Source of the DNA: Bacillus sp. FJAT-27916
GTDB lineage: Bacteria; Bacillota; Bacilli; Bacillales; Pradoshiaceae
Assembly (NCBI RefSeq): GCF_001183965.1
Contig: NZ_LFZV01000001.1
Span: forward strand, 2,586,296 to 2,650,295
DNA: 64,000 nt
Reading direction: 5' to 3'
How positions within the stretch are numbered: position 1 is the stretch's first letter; every line of letters starts with the position of its first letter. A model generated the notes under the pieces. The model was not told the origin of the DNA. It saw nothing but the letters and a program-made list of their open reading frames with translations, and did no database searches. Shown in pieces: positions 1-9,242 of the stretch. Made by a program: the position numbers and the translations under genes.

Positions 1-524
1 TCTACATATTCTGCTCCTAAAGCTGCTCCAAGAGCCGCCGCAGATGTATCGCTTCCTCCTCGGCCAATCGTCGTGACGTCACCATTTTCAGCAACGCCCT
101 GGAAGCCGGTAACAACGATCACCTCTGCATTTTCCAGTTCATTTAGGAGCCTGTCAGTATCGATCTCCAATATTTTCGCATTGGTATAATCCTGGCTGGT
201 ACGGAACCCAGCCTGTCCGCCAGTCAATGCTGTTGCTTTTATGCCGTTTTGAAGAAGCATATTCGTGAAAACAACCGAAGAGATGACTTCTCCGCAGGAT
301 AAAAGCAAGTCCTGTTCCCGTTCATTCAAAAGAGTACTCGGACCATTGACAAGAGACAGCAAAGTATCGGTTGCATAAGGGTCTCCCATTCTGCCCATGG
401 CAGAAACGACTACAACAACCTTATACCCCTTCTTCAATCCGCTCTTTATATGATTTAAGGCATATTCTCTGCTTTTTGGATCACGAACGGATGTACCGCC
501 GAATTTTTGAATGATTATTTTCAT
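1..524 (-). CDS. dapG: Aspartokinase I, diaminopimelate-sensitive (partial, C-terminal part cut by window edge)
   Basis: Phosphorylates L-aspartate to aspartyl-4-phosphate, the first step of the lysine, diaminopimelate and dipicolinate branch. The visible 174 codons begin MKIIIQKFGGTSVRD, the K-F-G-G-T-S nucleotide-binding signature of amino-acid kinases. Further in, GQAGFRTSQDYTNAKI and IGRGGSDTSA fit the aspartate-binding region and the conserved GRGGSDxxA motif of aspartokinases. The start at 524 is preceded by GAGGTG at a normal distance. The regulatory ACT domains lie outside the window. It follows asd with a gap of 127 bases, as in the B. subtilis asd-dapG-dapA cluster, and that position supports DapG over the other aspartokinase isozymes. 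In B. subtilis this isozyme is inhibited by meso-diaminopimelate; that is family knowledge and is not visible here. Confidence 0.9.
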   Translation of the reverse strand, partial: MKIIIQKFGGTSVRDPKSREYALNHIKSGLKKGYKVVVVVSAMGRMGDPYATDTLLSLVNGPSTLLNEREQDLLLSCGEVISSVVFTNMLLQNGIKATALTGGQAGFRTSQDYTNAKILEIDTDRLLNELENAEVIVVTGFQGVAENGDVTTIGRGGSDTSAAALGAALGAEYV

Positions 525-651
525 TTCTACACCTCGAAATCGGCCTTTTTGAACGGCATAGATCAAAAAGGCCAGATATACATTGTTGATTAATGGTTTA
601 AAACATCCAACCCTGAGCCTTATGCAAAAGCTCGGCTGGCGCATCTATTCA

Positions 652-1698
652 TTAGTTGACAATTCCTAAACGAACAAGACTCTCAGCAATTTGAACAGAG
701 TTCCACGCTGCCCCTTTTAATAGATTATCGGAAACGACCCACATATGGAATCCTTTCTCCTCATCCAAATCTTTCCGCACACGACCTACAAATACATCGT
801 TCTTGCCAACACAATCAGCCGGCATCGGATATTCTTGATTTTCAGGGTTATCCTGCAGGACAATACCTGGCGCTTCTTTAAGAAGTGACTTAATCTGTTC
901 AGCTGTGACTCCGTCCTTGTCAATTTCAATATAAACGGATTCTGAATGGCCGACTGCAATCGGCAATCTCACACATGTGGCAGATACTTTCAATTCCGGC
1001 ATATGCATGATTTTCTTTGTTTCATTGATCATCTTCATCTCTTCAAACGTAAATCCGTTATCGGTAAAGACATCGATTTGGGGAATGGCATTGAACGCAA
1101 TTTGGTAATGCTTCTCTGCTCCCTTAACCGGAAGGATCTCTGCTTTTGGCTCCTCTTGGCCGAGAATTGCCCTTGTCTGATTATTTAATTCCTCAATCGC
1201 AGCAGCACCCGCTCCAGAAACAGCCTGATAGGTTGAAACGACAACCTTCTTCAGTCCGTATGCCTGACGGATCGGCTCTAGTGCCGCTACCATTTGTATG
1301 GTGGAACAATTCGGATTGGCGATGATTCCATTATGTCCGCGGAGGTCCTCTTCATTCACCTCAGGCACCACAAGCGGTACATTCTCATCCATACGAAAAG
1401 CACTTGTATTATCAACTACGATTGCCCCGCGCTTAACTGCTTCAGGAGCAAGTTTTTTCGAGATGCTTCCCCCTGCGCTGAATAAGGCGATATCTACGCC
1501 TTCAAAGCTTTCTGGGCGAGCTTCCTGTACAGTAACCTTTTTCCCATTAAATTCAATCTCTTTTCCAGCAGAACGAGAAGAGGATAATAAACTAATTTCC
1601 CCAATTGGGAAGTTTCTTTTTTGGAGTGTCTCAATCATTTGCTGTCCGACTGCGCCTGTTGCGCCTACGACAGCCACATGGAATAGTTTTTGCGTCAT
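652..1698 (-). CDS. asd: Aspartate-semialdehyde dehydrogenase
   Basis: Reduces aspartyl-4-phosphate with NADPH to aspartate-4-semialdehyde, the branch point to lysine/dipicolinate and to threonine/methionine. The 348-residue protein has the N-terminal Rossmann motif [12 protein letters not shown] (residues 8-19), the catalytic cysteine in ANPNCST (Cys131), and [11 protein letters not shown] near residue 250, which carries the catalytic histidine. Length and motifs match Gram-positive Asd. It lies between dpaB and dapG, so this cluster supplies the substrate for both cell-wall diaminopimelate and spore dipicolinate. A possible promoter of its own lies in the 186-base gap upstream. Confidence 0.97.
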   Translation of the reverse strand: MTQKLFHVAVVGATGAVGQQMIETLQKRNFPIGEISLLSSSRSAGKEIEFNGKKVTVQEARPESFEGVDIALFSAGGSISKKLAPEAVKRGAIVVDNTSAFRMDENVPLVVPEVNEEDLRGHNGIIANPNCSTIQMVAALEPIRQAYGLKKVVVSTYQAVSGAGAAAIEELNNQTRAILGQEEPKAEILPVKGAEKHYQIAFNAIPQIDVFTDNGFTFEEMKMINETKKIMHMPELKVSATCVRLPIAVGHSESVYIEIDKDGVTAEQIKSLLKEAPGIVLQDNPENQEYPMPADCVGKNDVFVGRVRKDLDEEKGFHMWVVSDNLLKGAAWNSVQIAESLVRLGIVN

Positions 1699-1781
1699 TT
1701 GTTTGTTACCCCTTCCTTGAGCAATTATAGATAGAATTTTGCACTATATCTGTAGTAAAGATTTAAATAATTATCACAACT

Positions 1782-1810
1782 ATTATCATATCCATTACGA
1801 AAAAGAGCAA
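1782..1810 (-). promoter_or_regulatory. Possible sigma-A promoter for asd-dapG
   Basis: TTGCTC (1810-1805) and GATAAT (1787-1782) are separated by 17 bases in the gap between dpaB and asd. The -10 box matches at five of six positions and the -35 box at three. A second -10-like TATAAT at 1857-1852 has no good -35 partner. This would give asd and dapG vegetative expression separate from the sporulation-specific dpaAB pair. Confidence 0.4.
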
Positions 1811-1884
1811 CATTTTTCAAAGCAGATAGCAAATAGTTCTTTTAAAAACCTATTATACTATATTTTTGTCGATTATCGCGGTTT

Positions 1885-2475
1885 TCAGGAGAATCTTTCG
1901 ATTAAAATTGGCTGGATTTGCTTCATCTCCAACGCATGTTCGACTGTCTCAATCAAACTTTCCATTCTTGCCACCATTGAGTTCGGTTTCTTATAAGGAT
2001 CATCCTGGCCAAATGGAATGAAGAAAATGTCCTTCGTACTCAATAATCTCATCAAATTAACCCCATTAAGACCAAGAGCATCATTCGTCGAGATACCAAG
2101 TACAACTGGGCGGTGATTACGTAATGTCGCCTTTGCTGCCATCAGTACTGGTGAATCATTTTGCGCATTGGCAAATTTACTCATAGAAACTCCAGTCATT
2201 GGGGCAATGACCATGCAGTCGAGCGGCATCTTCGGACCAAGAGGCTCTGCATCTACAATTGTATCAATGACTTTACGATTCGTCAGCTTTTCAATTCTAG
2301 CTATCCAGTCCTCTCCTTTTCCAAATCTCGTATCTGTATTTTTCACGGTATGGGTCACAACAGGAATAACCTCCGCTCCCTCATTTACCAAGTTTTCAAT
2401 TTGTGGATAGACTTCATCGTAAGTACAATGGGAGCCTGTTAAACCAAAGCCGATTCGCTTGCCGCTGATTTTCAT
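1885..2475 (-). CDS. dpaB: Dipicolinate synthase subunit B
   Basis: Flavoprotein-like subunit of dipicolinate synthase (SpoVFB), which works with DpaA in the mother cell to oxidise the dihydrodipicolinate-derived intermediate to dipicolinic acid for the spore core. The 196-residue protein begins MKISGKRIGFGLTGSHC, and has PLDCMVIAPMTGVSMSKFAN in the middle and RPVVLGISTNDALG further on, typical of the HFCD flavoprotein fold in SpoVFB. Its start overlaps the dpaA stop by four bases (ATGA), indicating translational coupling. Its presence shows that the organism makes endospores. Confidence 0.96.
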   Translation of the reverse strand: MKISGKRIGFGLTGSHCTYDEVYPQIENLVNEGAEVIPVVTHTVKNTDTRFGKGEDWIARIEKLTNRKVIDTIVDAEPLGPKMPLDCMVIAPMTGVSMSKFANAQNDSPVLMAAKATLRNHRPVVLGISTNDALGLNGVNLMRLLSTKDIFFIPFGQDDPYKKPNSMVARMESLIETVEHALEMKQIQPILIERFS

Positions 2476-3374
2476 GATTGTTTCCCCTTTCCTATCTCAT
2501 GTTCCTCATACAATAGCTGTCCAAGGACATTGGCCAGGATTTTTCCGGCTGTCTTTGGAGCAACAATACCCGGCAATCCTGGTGCCAGAATGGCTTTTAT
2601 GCCTCTTTTTTCAGCATAACGGAAATCGGTCCCTCCAGGCTTTGAGGCTAGGTCGATAATTAATGTACGTGAAGGCATTTTGGCGAGGACATTGGCCGTA
2701 ATAATTTTATGCGGAATCGTATTAATACAAATATCCACATTCTCTACTTCCTTCTCTAAATCAGCCGTAAAGAAAGGAGTTAGTCCCATTTCCGTTATCC
2801 GGGCAATATGCTCTGTTTTCCTGGCGCCAACCTTGACCTTACCTCCGAGGGCATGAAAGCTTCGCGCCACACTCATTCCTGTTCTGCCCAAACCTAACAC
2901 AATGACATTTGAACCATGAATGGTAAAATCGGTATGCTGGATTGCCATCATGATTGCACCCTCAACTGTTGGAATGGAGTTATAGATGGCTACATCGTTT
3001 CTTTCAAAGAGTTGGATGAGCTTTCGGTTTGTTTTGGCAGTGACTTCTGTTAAATAATCATTGCTGATTCCGGAATATATGGTGCAGTGCTCAGGTGTAT
3101 TGTTTAGGAAGCTTTCTGTCAGAACGACTTGTTTGTTGGAGAAAATCGTTTCAATTTTCCCTTCCATATTGGTCCCTGCGACCGGCAAAATGATTGCATC
3201 CAACTCACCTACAGGCAGGTCCTCAAGCCCTTCCTTCACCGCCCCTGTATAGGCATGTGCCAATTGTTCAAATCCAGTCAAATACACTTTTGCATCCAAT
3301 TCTGTCAACTTTCGAATTACTTCAAGCTGCCTGGCATCTCCGCCAAGGACAGCAATCTGCATCCCTGTGAGCAT
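2472..3374 (-). CDS. dpaA: Dipicolinate synthase subunit A
   Basis: Pyridine-nucleotide-binding subunit of dipicolinate synthase (SpoVFA). The 300-residue protein starts MLTGMQIAVLGGDARQLEVI, characteristic of SpoVFA. It carries a Rossmann motif VIVLGLGRTGMSVAR (about residues 157-171) within the long family signature NSIPTVEGAIMMAIQHTDFT, and ends with APGLPGIVAPKTAGKILANV. AAGGTGA lies about nine bases upstream of the ATG. Dipicolinate is made late in the mother cell, and a candidate sigma-K promoter is found about 170 bases upstream. The 5' leader contains a long imperfect inverted repeat, annotated separately. Confidence 0.97.
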   Translation of the reverse strand: MLTGMQIAVLGGDARQLEVIRKLTELDAKVYLTGFEQLAHAYTGAVKEGLEDLPVGELDAIILPVAGTNMEGKIETIFSNKQVVLTESFLNNTPEHCTIYSGISNDYLTEVTAKTNRKLIQLFERNDVAIYNSIPTVEGAIMMAIQHTDFTIHGSNVIVLGLGRTGMSVARSFHALGGKVKVGARKTEHIARITEMGLTPFFTADLEKEVENVDICINTIPHKIITANVLAKMPSRTLIIDLASKPGGTDFRYAEKRGIKAILAPGLPGIVAPKTAGKILANVLGQLLYEEHEIGKGKQS

Positions 3375-3419
3375 GGAGGAGGTTCACCTTCTTCTTTGTT
3401 TGGTTGTGTTTAGCCAAAT

Positions 3420-3481
3420 GGATGACGCCGCTTTTCAAAAGGTCTTATGGCTTTTCTTCTCAACCCTTTGAAGCCGTCATC
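3420..3481 (-). repeat. Long imperfect inverted repeat in the dpaA leader
   Basis: On the minus strand, ATGACGGCTTCAAAGGG (from 3480) can pair with ACCTTTTGAAAAGCGGCGTCAT, which ends at 3421, leaving a loop of about 20 bases. The outer ATGACG/CGTCAT arm is perfect and the inner arm has small bulges. No T-run follows directly, so it does not look like a plain terminator. It lies between the candidate sigma-K promoter and the dpaA ribosome-binding site. Confidence 0.5.
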
Positions 3482-3542
3482 TATCAATACAAATGAAACA
3501 TGCTTTGACACAGTCTTTCACTAAGTGCATATAGTTCTCTCA

Positions 3543-3569
3543 CATCATATGACCATTTCCTGAAGGGGT
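3543..3569 (-). promoter_or_regulatory. Candidate sigma-K promoter of dpaAB
   Basis: CATATGATG (3551-3543) resembles the sigma-K -10 consensus CATANNNTA. The -35 dinucleotide AC (3569-3568) lies 16 bases upstream. The site sits about 170 bases before dpaA, just after the ymxH terminator. SpoVF genes are sigma-K dependent in B. subtilis, which fits, but the match is short and could be chance. Confidence 0.4.
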
Positions 3570-3586
3570 GCTATTTATAGACAAAC

Positions 3587-3611
3587 AAAAAAACGCCCCT
3601 CGGCGTTTTTT
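3587..3611 (-). terminator. Intrinsic terminator of ymxH
   Basis: On the minus strand AAAAACGCC, a short loop and GGCGTTTTTTT form a GC-rich hairpin flanked by A and T runs, 14 bases after the ymxH stop codon. Confidence 0.85.
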
Positions 3612-3624
3612 CGGCTGCTGCATT

Positions 3625-3882
3625 CTATTCTCCTTGAAATTCTCCATTTGACGGAATATCAATGATAATCATATCTGTGCCAATCTTTTGGATATGCGAC
3701 CACGGCACCCTCACCTCATTGCCCTGCTTACGGAAACCAAACCATTTGCCAGAGGGGATAATTAAAGCCGTTATCTGGCCCGTTAATTCATTAATTTCAA
3801 GATCAGTCTGCCCTAAAACACCCAATCTTTCAGCGCGCTTCACATCCACGATTTCTTTCCCGCTTAATTCACTCAGCTTCAT
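3625..3882 (-). CDS. ymxH: YlmC/YmxH family PRC-barrel sporulation-associated protein
   Basis: An 85-residue protein beginning MKLSELSGKEIVDVKRAERLG, with a single PRC-barrel fold that spans almost its whole length (ITALIIPSGKWFGF then VRVPWSHIQKIGTDMI). The family is small, conserved in spore-formers and linked to sporulation by expression; its molecular role is not established. The start at 3882 has GAAGGGAAAG upstream. In B. subtilis it sits in the same place between the M16 protease gene and spoVFA. Terminators on both sides suggest its own transcript. Confidence 0.9.
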   Translation of the reverse strand: MKLSELSGKEIVDVKRAERLGVLGQTDLEINELTGQITALIIPSGKWFGFRKQGNEVRVPWSHIQKIGTDMIIIDIPSNGEFQGE

Positions 3883-3985
3883 GCTTTCCCTTCTTTCTGC
3901 CAGATGATCTATATAACTATCTATATGGCGTTCAAGCCTGTTTAGAAGGTTTTTTTCCTTATCCAGGGGAAACGTTAGACAAGCA

Positions 3986-4032
3986 CAAAAAAAGCAGGCA
4001 GCACGGCTTTATGAAAGCCTGCAGCGCCTGCT
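3986..4032 (-). terminator. Intrinsic terminator of mlpA
   Basis: A two-step hairpin on the minus strand: outer stem AGCAGGC/GCCTGCT, inner stem GGCTTT/AAAGCC, followed by TTTTTTT. It begins 12 bases beyond the mlpA stop codon. Confidence 0.85.
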
Positions 4033-4043
4033 GATATTTCAGA

Positions 4044-5273
4044 TTATAAATTCCATGTATCCTGCGGACCAATGAGAGCTGCCGCATAAGGACCCTTGAA
4101 CACATCATTAATACATTGATCTACACTGTCGATTGTAACCTTGTCGATTAATTCAATGATATCATCGAGCGAGCGGTGACGACCCAATAATAATTCATTT
4201 TTGCCATTACGGCTCATTCTGCTGTTCGTGCTTTCAAGGCTTAGCATTAAGCTGCCTTTAAGCTGCTCTTTAGAGTTCTCTAATTCTTTTGCTGTAATGC
4301 CTTCGTTTGAGAGAACATCCAATGTAGATTGAATGGTGGTGAACAGCTCCTTCACCTGATTCGCTCCTGTTCCGCCGTATACGACCACAAGACCATTATC
4401 CTGGTACGAAGTATGATAAGAGTATACGCTGTAGGCAAGTCCGCGCTCTTCTCGCACACTTTGGAAGAGACGGCTGCTCATAGAGCCCCCGAGTACATTA
4501 TTTAAGATTATGAGGCTGTAGATATTCTCATGGCCAACATCATAGCCATTATAGCCTAGACAAAGATGTGATTGTTCCGTATCTTTCTTACGGACGAGCT
4601 TATTCGCATGGAAGGACGGCTTCTCAAGCTCCGGTCTTGCCTTTCCGCCTTCATAATGTCCAAACAGGGCTTCTACCTGTTTGACGAAAGCCTCCGTTAC
4701 ATTACCGGCAACTGATATGACAACCTTATCAGGGGTATAGTGATCGTAAACATATTGCTTTAATGTATCTGTCGTAATCGTATCAAGCACTTCTTCTGTT
4801 CCGAGTATCGGATACCCTAGCGGATGCTTCTCAAAAACAGCTTGACTCAATAAATCATGCACGATGTCATCTGGTGTATCTTCATACATTTTGATTTCTT
4901 CACATACGACATTCTTTTCTTTTTTCAGTTCTTCTTTAGCGAAGGTAGAGTTGAAAAACATATCGCCAAGCACATCAAGTGCGTAGTCAGCATGGTCATC
5001 GAGCACCTTCGCATAATAGCATGTGTATTCCTTGGATGTGAAGGCATTGACTTGCCCGCCGATACGATCAAATGATTCAGCAATTTCTTTCGCTGTACGT
5101 GTAGTTGTCCCCTTGAAAAACATATGCTCCAAGAAATGGGAAATACCATTATTAATCGGGCCTTCGTTTCGTGAGCCCGTTTTAATCCATATTCCAATCG
5201 CTACTGAGCGAACTGTCGGGATGGGTTCTAATACTACGCGAACGCCATTTTGACATGTATATTTAGTTATCAA
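4044..5273 (-). CDS. mlpA: M16 family zinc metallopeptidase MlpA (YmxG)
   Basis: A processing-peptidase-like protease of 409 residues. The inverted zinc motif HxxEH is present as HFLEH (residues 46-50), and the distal metal-binding glutamate fits EEIKMYEDTPDDIVHD near residue 120. The second half carries the M16 C-terminal domain with SVREERGLAYSVYSYHTSY, the conserved R/Y substrate-binding segment. The start is TTG at 5273, supported by AGGAGG eight or nine bases upstream and by the start of the B. subtilis protein. Its natural substrate is unknown; in B. subtilis the gene affects extracellular protease production. It lies directly after ylxY. Confidence 0.94.
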   Translation of the reverse strand: MITKYTCQNGVRVVLEPIPTVRSVAIGIWIKTGSRNEGPINNGISHFLEHMFFKGTTTRTAKEIAESFDRIGGQVNAFTSKEYTCYYAKVLDDHADYALDVLGDMFFNSTFAKEELKKEKNVVCEEIKMYEDTPDDIVHDLLSQAVFEKHPLGYPILGTEEVLDTITTDTLKQYVYDHYTPDKVVISVAGNVTEAFVKQVEALFGHYEGGKARPELEKPSFHANKLVRKKDTEQSHLCLGYNGYDVGHENIYSLIILNNVLGGSMSSRLFQSVREERGLAYSVYSYHTSYQDNGLVVVYGGTGANQVKELFTTIQSTLDVLSNEGITAKELENSKEQLKGSLMLSLESTNSRMSRNGKNELLLGRHRSLDDIIELIDKVTIDSVDQCINDVFKGPYAAALIGPQDTWNL

Positions 5274-5378
5274 CGATTCTTCCTCCTATTCATGTTGCTC
5301 TTCTTATAAACATACCCATTATGTATAAACATTCCACCCTAAATAAGAGAATATTTACCCAATCATCAAGAAACACCC

Positions 5379-6338
5379 TTATCGTCTGATTCTATCCTCC
5401 AAAAGTGCCTCTCCGACAGGAACGATCACATAGGTTTTCTCAATAGATGTGATTAATGTCTCGAGTGATTTTGCTGTCGAGTCAGTCGGATGCATCAGTA
5501 CTAGAGCTCCGTTATGAAGCTTGGGAACTACCCTGTTGATTAAGGCCTCAGGTGTCGGTTTTCTCCAATCCACCGTATCCACTGTCCAAAGAATGGTTTC
5601 CATTCCCACACTTGCTGCAGCTTTGACAGTCGTATCGTTAAAGCTTCCGCTCGGCGGTCCAAACAATGCCGGCTTGGTCCCTGTGACCTCCTCGATGACC
5701 TTGTTCGTATCCACGATTTCCTTCACCGCAGCTTGCATGGAGAGCCTTTGCATATCAGGATGTGTATAGGAATGATTGCCAAGCTCATGACCTTCTTTCG
5801 CAATGGCTCTAGCCATTTCCGGGTTATTCTTGACCCATCGTCCTTCAAGGGAAAATGTTGCCTTAATATGATGCTTTTTTAATGTGTCTAACATTGAGTC
5901 TATGTATTCGTTCCCCCATGCCACATTGATAATAAAAGAAACGGAAGATTTATTAGGGTTTGCTCTGTAAATCGGTGATGGCGGCAAATCCTGTAAATGA
6001 ACAGAGGGGGCTATTTCTTTGAAGACAAGCATATTCTCCTTGAATTTACCCTTTGCTTTCATTTTTTTATAGGATTTATCAACATCTATCTCTATTCCAT
6101 TATACCCGGGTGTCTTTTTCCAAACGCGATCGACAACAGCATCCACTGGCTTTTCGCTATATTTCTCTGCAGCCTGCTGGATTTCTTCATGCAAACGGTC
6201 TTGAACAGCAGCTGCAGGGACAGATGATTCTTTTTTCATTCCTGTCAGATAGCTTTCTGTCCATGAATTTTGCACCAACACCCATGATAAACTGCCAATG
6301 GCACATATTGCAAGAAATTGCGACAATTTTTTATTCAA
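5379..6338 (-). CDS. ylxY: YlxY, polysaccharide-deacetylase-like sporulation protein, probably without classic metal site
   Basis: A membrane-anchored or secreted NodB-fold protein of about 319 residues. A hydrophobic stretch (roughly residues 6-23) acts as signal peptide or anchor. A linker of about 100 residues (PGYNGIEIDVDKSYKKMK) follows, then a NodB domain from about residue 132. The first NodB motif, normally TFDDG, reads SFIINVAWGNE here, so both catalytic aspartates are missing. The second motif NHSYTH is intact, and the RxPxG motif is degenerate (FGPPSG). B. subtilis YlxY has the same substitution as I remember it. I chose the TTG at 6338, six bases after GGGGGGAG; an in-frame GTG lies at 6341 and an upstream start at 6383 has poorer support. 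Enzymatic activity is doubtful. Confidence 0.85.
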   Translation of the reverse strand: MNKKLSQFLAICAIGSLSWVLVQNSWTESYLTGMKKESSVPAAAVQDRLHEEIQQAAEKYSEKPVDAVVDRVWKKTPGYNGIEIDVDKSYKKMKAKGKFKENMLVFKEIAPSVHLQDLPPSPIYRANPNKSSVSFIINVAWGNEYIDSMLDTLKKHHIKATFSLEGRWVKNNPEMARAIAKEGHELGNHSYTHPDMQRLSMQAAVKEIVDTNKVIEEVTGTKPALFGPPSGSFNDTTVKAAASVGMETILWTVDTVDWRKPTPEALINRVVPKLHNGALVLMHPTDSTAKSLETLITSIEKTYVIVPVGEALLEDRIRR

Positions 6339-6481
6339 CACGTTCTCCCCCCTATAAGGAAAATGTATGAGGGAGGTGGACATGTTAGAACTTTCTATGC
6401 GGGAGAATAGCTTGGCAGCGATATTGTTAGTCAGTCTCTATAGAATGCGTATAAGCAGCTATTCACTTTCATAGGATGAAT

Positions 6482-6513
6482 GAAAAGGCTAGGAAACATA
6501 TGTCTCCTAGCCG
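6482..6513 (-). terminator. Intrinsic terminator of pnp
   Basis: Minus-strand hairpin GGCTAGGAGACATATG paired with its near complement and followed by TTTTCATT, 11 bases beyond the pnp stop. Confidence 0.8.
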
Positions 6514-6523
6514 TCAATTGCAT

Positions 6524-8638
6524 TTACTGCTGTTCTGCTTTTTCTTTTTGCTCTTTCAATACTGCTTTTCTTGAAAGATTTACTCTGCCTTGTCGATCGA
6601 TTTCTGTAACTTTAACAAGAATTTCGTCGCCAATCTTCACGACATCCTCTACTTTGCCGACACGTTCTTCAGCTAGTTCAGAAATATGAACAAGACCATC
6701 TTTTCCTTTAAAGATTTCAACGAAGCAGCCGAATTTCTCAATGCGCTTGACGGTACCTAAATACATTTGGCCAACTTCTACCTCACGCACGATATCTTCA
6801 ATGATGCTCTTCGCTTTCTCATTCATCTCTTGGTCGGTAGAAGCGATATAGACTGTACCATCCTGCTCGATATCAATCTTAACGCCAGTTTCTTCGATAA
6901 TTTTGTTGATTTGCTTACCGCTTGGTCCAATGACATCGCGGATTTTATCCGGCTTGATTGTCATAGTCAAGATCTTCGGAGCATATTGGGAAAGCTGATT
7001 ACGCGGCTGGTCAAGTGTACCCATTAAATGTTCAAGAATATGGTTGCGTCCTTTTTGAGCCTGCATGAGAGCTTCTTCGAGGATCTCACGGGTAAGTCCA
7101 GCAATCTTAATATCCATTTGTAAGGCTGTAACACCTTTTTTCGTTCCAGCCACTTTAAAGTCCATGTCGCCGAGATGGTCTTCCATACCTTGAATATCAG
7201 ATAGGACGGTATAATGCTCACCTTGTTTAACAAGGCCCATTGCAATACCGGCAACCGGTGCTTTAATCGGTACACCTGCGTCCATAAGGGCAAGCGTACT
7301 CGCACAAATACTTGCTTGTGATGTAGAACCATTAGATTCAAGTACCTCAGATACAAGACGAATGGTATACGGGAAATCATTTTCATTAGGAATAACCGGC
7401 TCCAGAGCTCTTTCTCCCAATGCACCATGACCAATTTCCCGTCTGCCTGGTCCTCTGATTGGTCCAGTTTCACCGACAGAGAAATGCGGGAAGTTATAAT
7501 GATGCATGAATCGTTTGGATTCTTCTAAGCCTAAGCCATCAAGAATTTGAACGTCTCCAAGAGCACCAAGCGTTGCGATGGAAAGCGCCTGTGTTTGTCC
7601 GCGTGTGAAGAGACCTGAACCATGTGTACGAGGCAGGAGGCCGACTTCAGATGATAGCGGACGAATCTCTTCTGGATTTCTTCCGTCTGGACGAACCTTT
7701 TCTTCCGTAATTAAACGGCGAACTTCATCTTTTACTAATTTACTGAGGATTTCTTTTACTTGTTTCAGCGTATCCTCATCTGCTTCTCTTTCTTCAAATA
7801 CAGCAAGGACCTTATCTTTCACAGCGGAAATAGCATCCTCACGTGCATGTTTTTCCTGTACCTGAACGGCACCGTTCATCTCCTCTAGACACATGCCTTT
7901 GACTTCATCAACCAATGCAGCATCTAATTCATAAAGGACGATTTCACGTTTTTCTTTACCGACTGCCTCAACGATTTCCTGTTGGAATTTAATCAATTTC
8001 TTGATTTCTTCATGTCCGAACATAATCGCCTCTAGCATCGTTTCTTCCGGAACTTCATCTGCGCCGGCTTCAACCATGTTAATAGCATCCATCGTTCCTG
8101 CAACAGTCAGGTGAATATCGCTCTTATCAAGCTGTTCAATCGTTGGGTTAATAACGAATTTGCCATCTACTCGGCCGACAATGACTCCTGCAATCGGACC
8201 TTCAAACGGAATGTCTGATACACATAAAGCAAGAGAAGAACCAAACATAGCGGCCATCTCAGTCGGACAGTCTTGATCGACAGATAAGACCATGCTGACA
8301 ACCTGGACGTCATTTCTGAATCCATCTGCGAATAAAGGGCGAATCGGGCGGTCAATCAAGCGGCTTGTTAAAACAGCCTTTTCACTTGGTCTGCCCTCTC
8401 GTTTAATAAATCCTCCCGGGATTTTCCCTACTGCATATAATTTCTCTTCATAACTTACTGTTAATGGGAAGAAATCAATATTTTTTGGTTCTTTTGACGC
8501 TACGGCTGTACTTAATACTGCCGAGTCGCCATATCGAATTAAGGCAGCGCCATTAGCCTGCTTTGCTAATTGGCCAATTTCAACCGTCAATGGACGGCCT
8601 GCCCAATCTAAAGAAAATGTGCGTTTTGTTTGCTCCAT
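6524..8638 (-). CDS. pnp: Polyribonucleotide nucleotidyltransferase (PNPase)
   Basis: Phosphorolytic 3'-to-5' exoribonuclease of the RNA-degradation machinery and the main mRNA-decay exonuclease in Bacillus. The 704 residues contain two RNase PH domains (around 1-225 and 310-540) joined by an all-helical domain. The second core has [19 protein letters not shown] and the DxxxxxD-type segment [21 protein letters not shown] domain ([20 protein letters not shown]) and a C-terminal S1 domain ([21 protein letters not shown]) follow. The gene comes after rpsO, an arrangement shared with many bacteria. The 209-base gap upstream contains the rpsO terminator, a -10-like TATACT near 8744 and a small TTGTC/GACAA hairpin in the leader, so pnp may have its own promoter. 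Confidence 0.98.
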   Translation of the reverse strand: MEQTKRTFSLDWAGRPLTVEIGQLAKQANGAALIRYGDSAVLSTAVASKEPKNIDFFPLTVSYEEKLYAVGKIPGGFIKREGRPSEKAVLTSRLIDRPIRPLFADGFRNDVQVVSMVLSVDQDCPTEMAAMFGSSLALCVSDIPFEGPIAGVIVGRVDGKFVINPTIEQLDKSDIHLTVAGTMDAINMVEAGADEVPEETMLEAIMFGHEEIKKLIKFQQEIVEAVGKEKREIVLYELDAALVDEVKGMCLEEMNGAVQVQEKHAREDAISAVKDKVLAVFEEREADEDTLKQVKEILSKLVKDEVRRLITEEKVRPDGRNPEEIRPLSSEVGLLPRTHGSGLFTRGQTQALSIATLGALGDVQILDGLGLEESKRFMHHYNFPHFSVGETGPIRGPGRREIGHGALGERALEPVIPNENDFPYTIRLVSEVLESNGSTSQASICASTLALMDAGVPIKAPVAGIAMGLVKQGEHYTVLSDIQGMEDHLGDMDFKVAGTKKGVTALQMDIKIAGLTREILEEALMQAQKGRNHILEHLMGTLDQPRNQLSQYAPKILTMTIKPDKIRDVIGPSGKQINKIIEETGVKIDIEQDGTVYIASTDQEMNEKAKSIIEDIVREVEVGQMYLGTVKRIEKFGCFVEIFKGKDGLVHISELAEERVGKVEDVVKIGDEILVKVTEIDRQGRVNLSRKAVLKEQKEKAEQQ

Positions 8639-8811
8639 TTCTTCTATTACTCCTCTCTACTGCGTTAAGCTTGCATAATTTATCCTAATATCTTGTCCTT
8701 GACAGACAAAAGTGGGATTTTAACACCAAATTACTATTAGTATACTCTATTGTTGCCCAGTTTAAAAAGCTAAAGTGTCCACAAAGTGGTTCATTACCCT
8801 CTATGTATAAC

Positions 8812-8838
8812 AAAAAAGCGGGATAAATCCCGCTTTTT
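8812..8838 (-). terminator. Intrinsic terminator of rpsO
   Basis: AAAAAGCGGGA-TTTA-TCCCGCTTTTTT on the minus strand, ten bases after the rpsO stop codon, with flanking A and T tracts. Confidence 0.9.
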
Positions 8839-8847
8839 CTGAGTAGA

Positions 8848-9123
<276 letters not shown>

Positions 9124-9143
9124 TCACCTCCTAATTTTTCAAT

Positions 9144-9190
9144 CCCCTGTTCCTGAGCGGGCGTTGGTGATGCGCACTGCCAAGGAAAGG
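9144..9190 (-). promoter_or_regulatory. Possible S15-responsive leader structure of rpsO
   Basis: On the minus strand the rpsO leader reads CCTTTCCT, then a hairpin formed by GGC-GTG and CAC-GCC segments, then AGGAACAGGGG, which can close an outer helix. S15 represses its own mRNA by binding a junction in the leader in Geobacillus and E. coli. The nested helices here are what such a site would look like, but the fold was only made by eye. Confidence 0.35.
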
Positions 9191-9209
9191 TTCATTTGAT
9201 ACGTTTACT

Positions 9210-9238
9210 AGAATACTACTATCTGCTTGAAAAAGCAA
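9210..9238 (-). promoter_or_regulatory. Possible sigma-A promoter of rpsO
   Basis: TTGCTT (9238-9233), a 17-base spacer and TATTCT (9215-9210) lie directly after the ribF stop codon. The -10 has four consensus bases and the -35 three. Position and the independent terminator downstream support a separate rpsO transcript. Confidence 0.4.
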
Positions 9239-9242
9239 GTGC

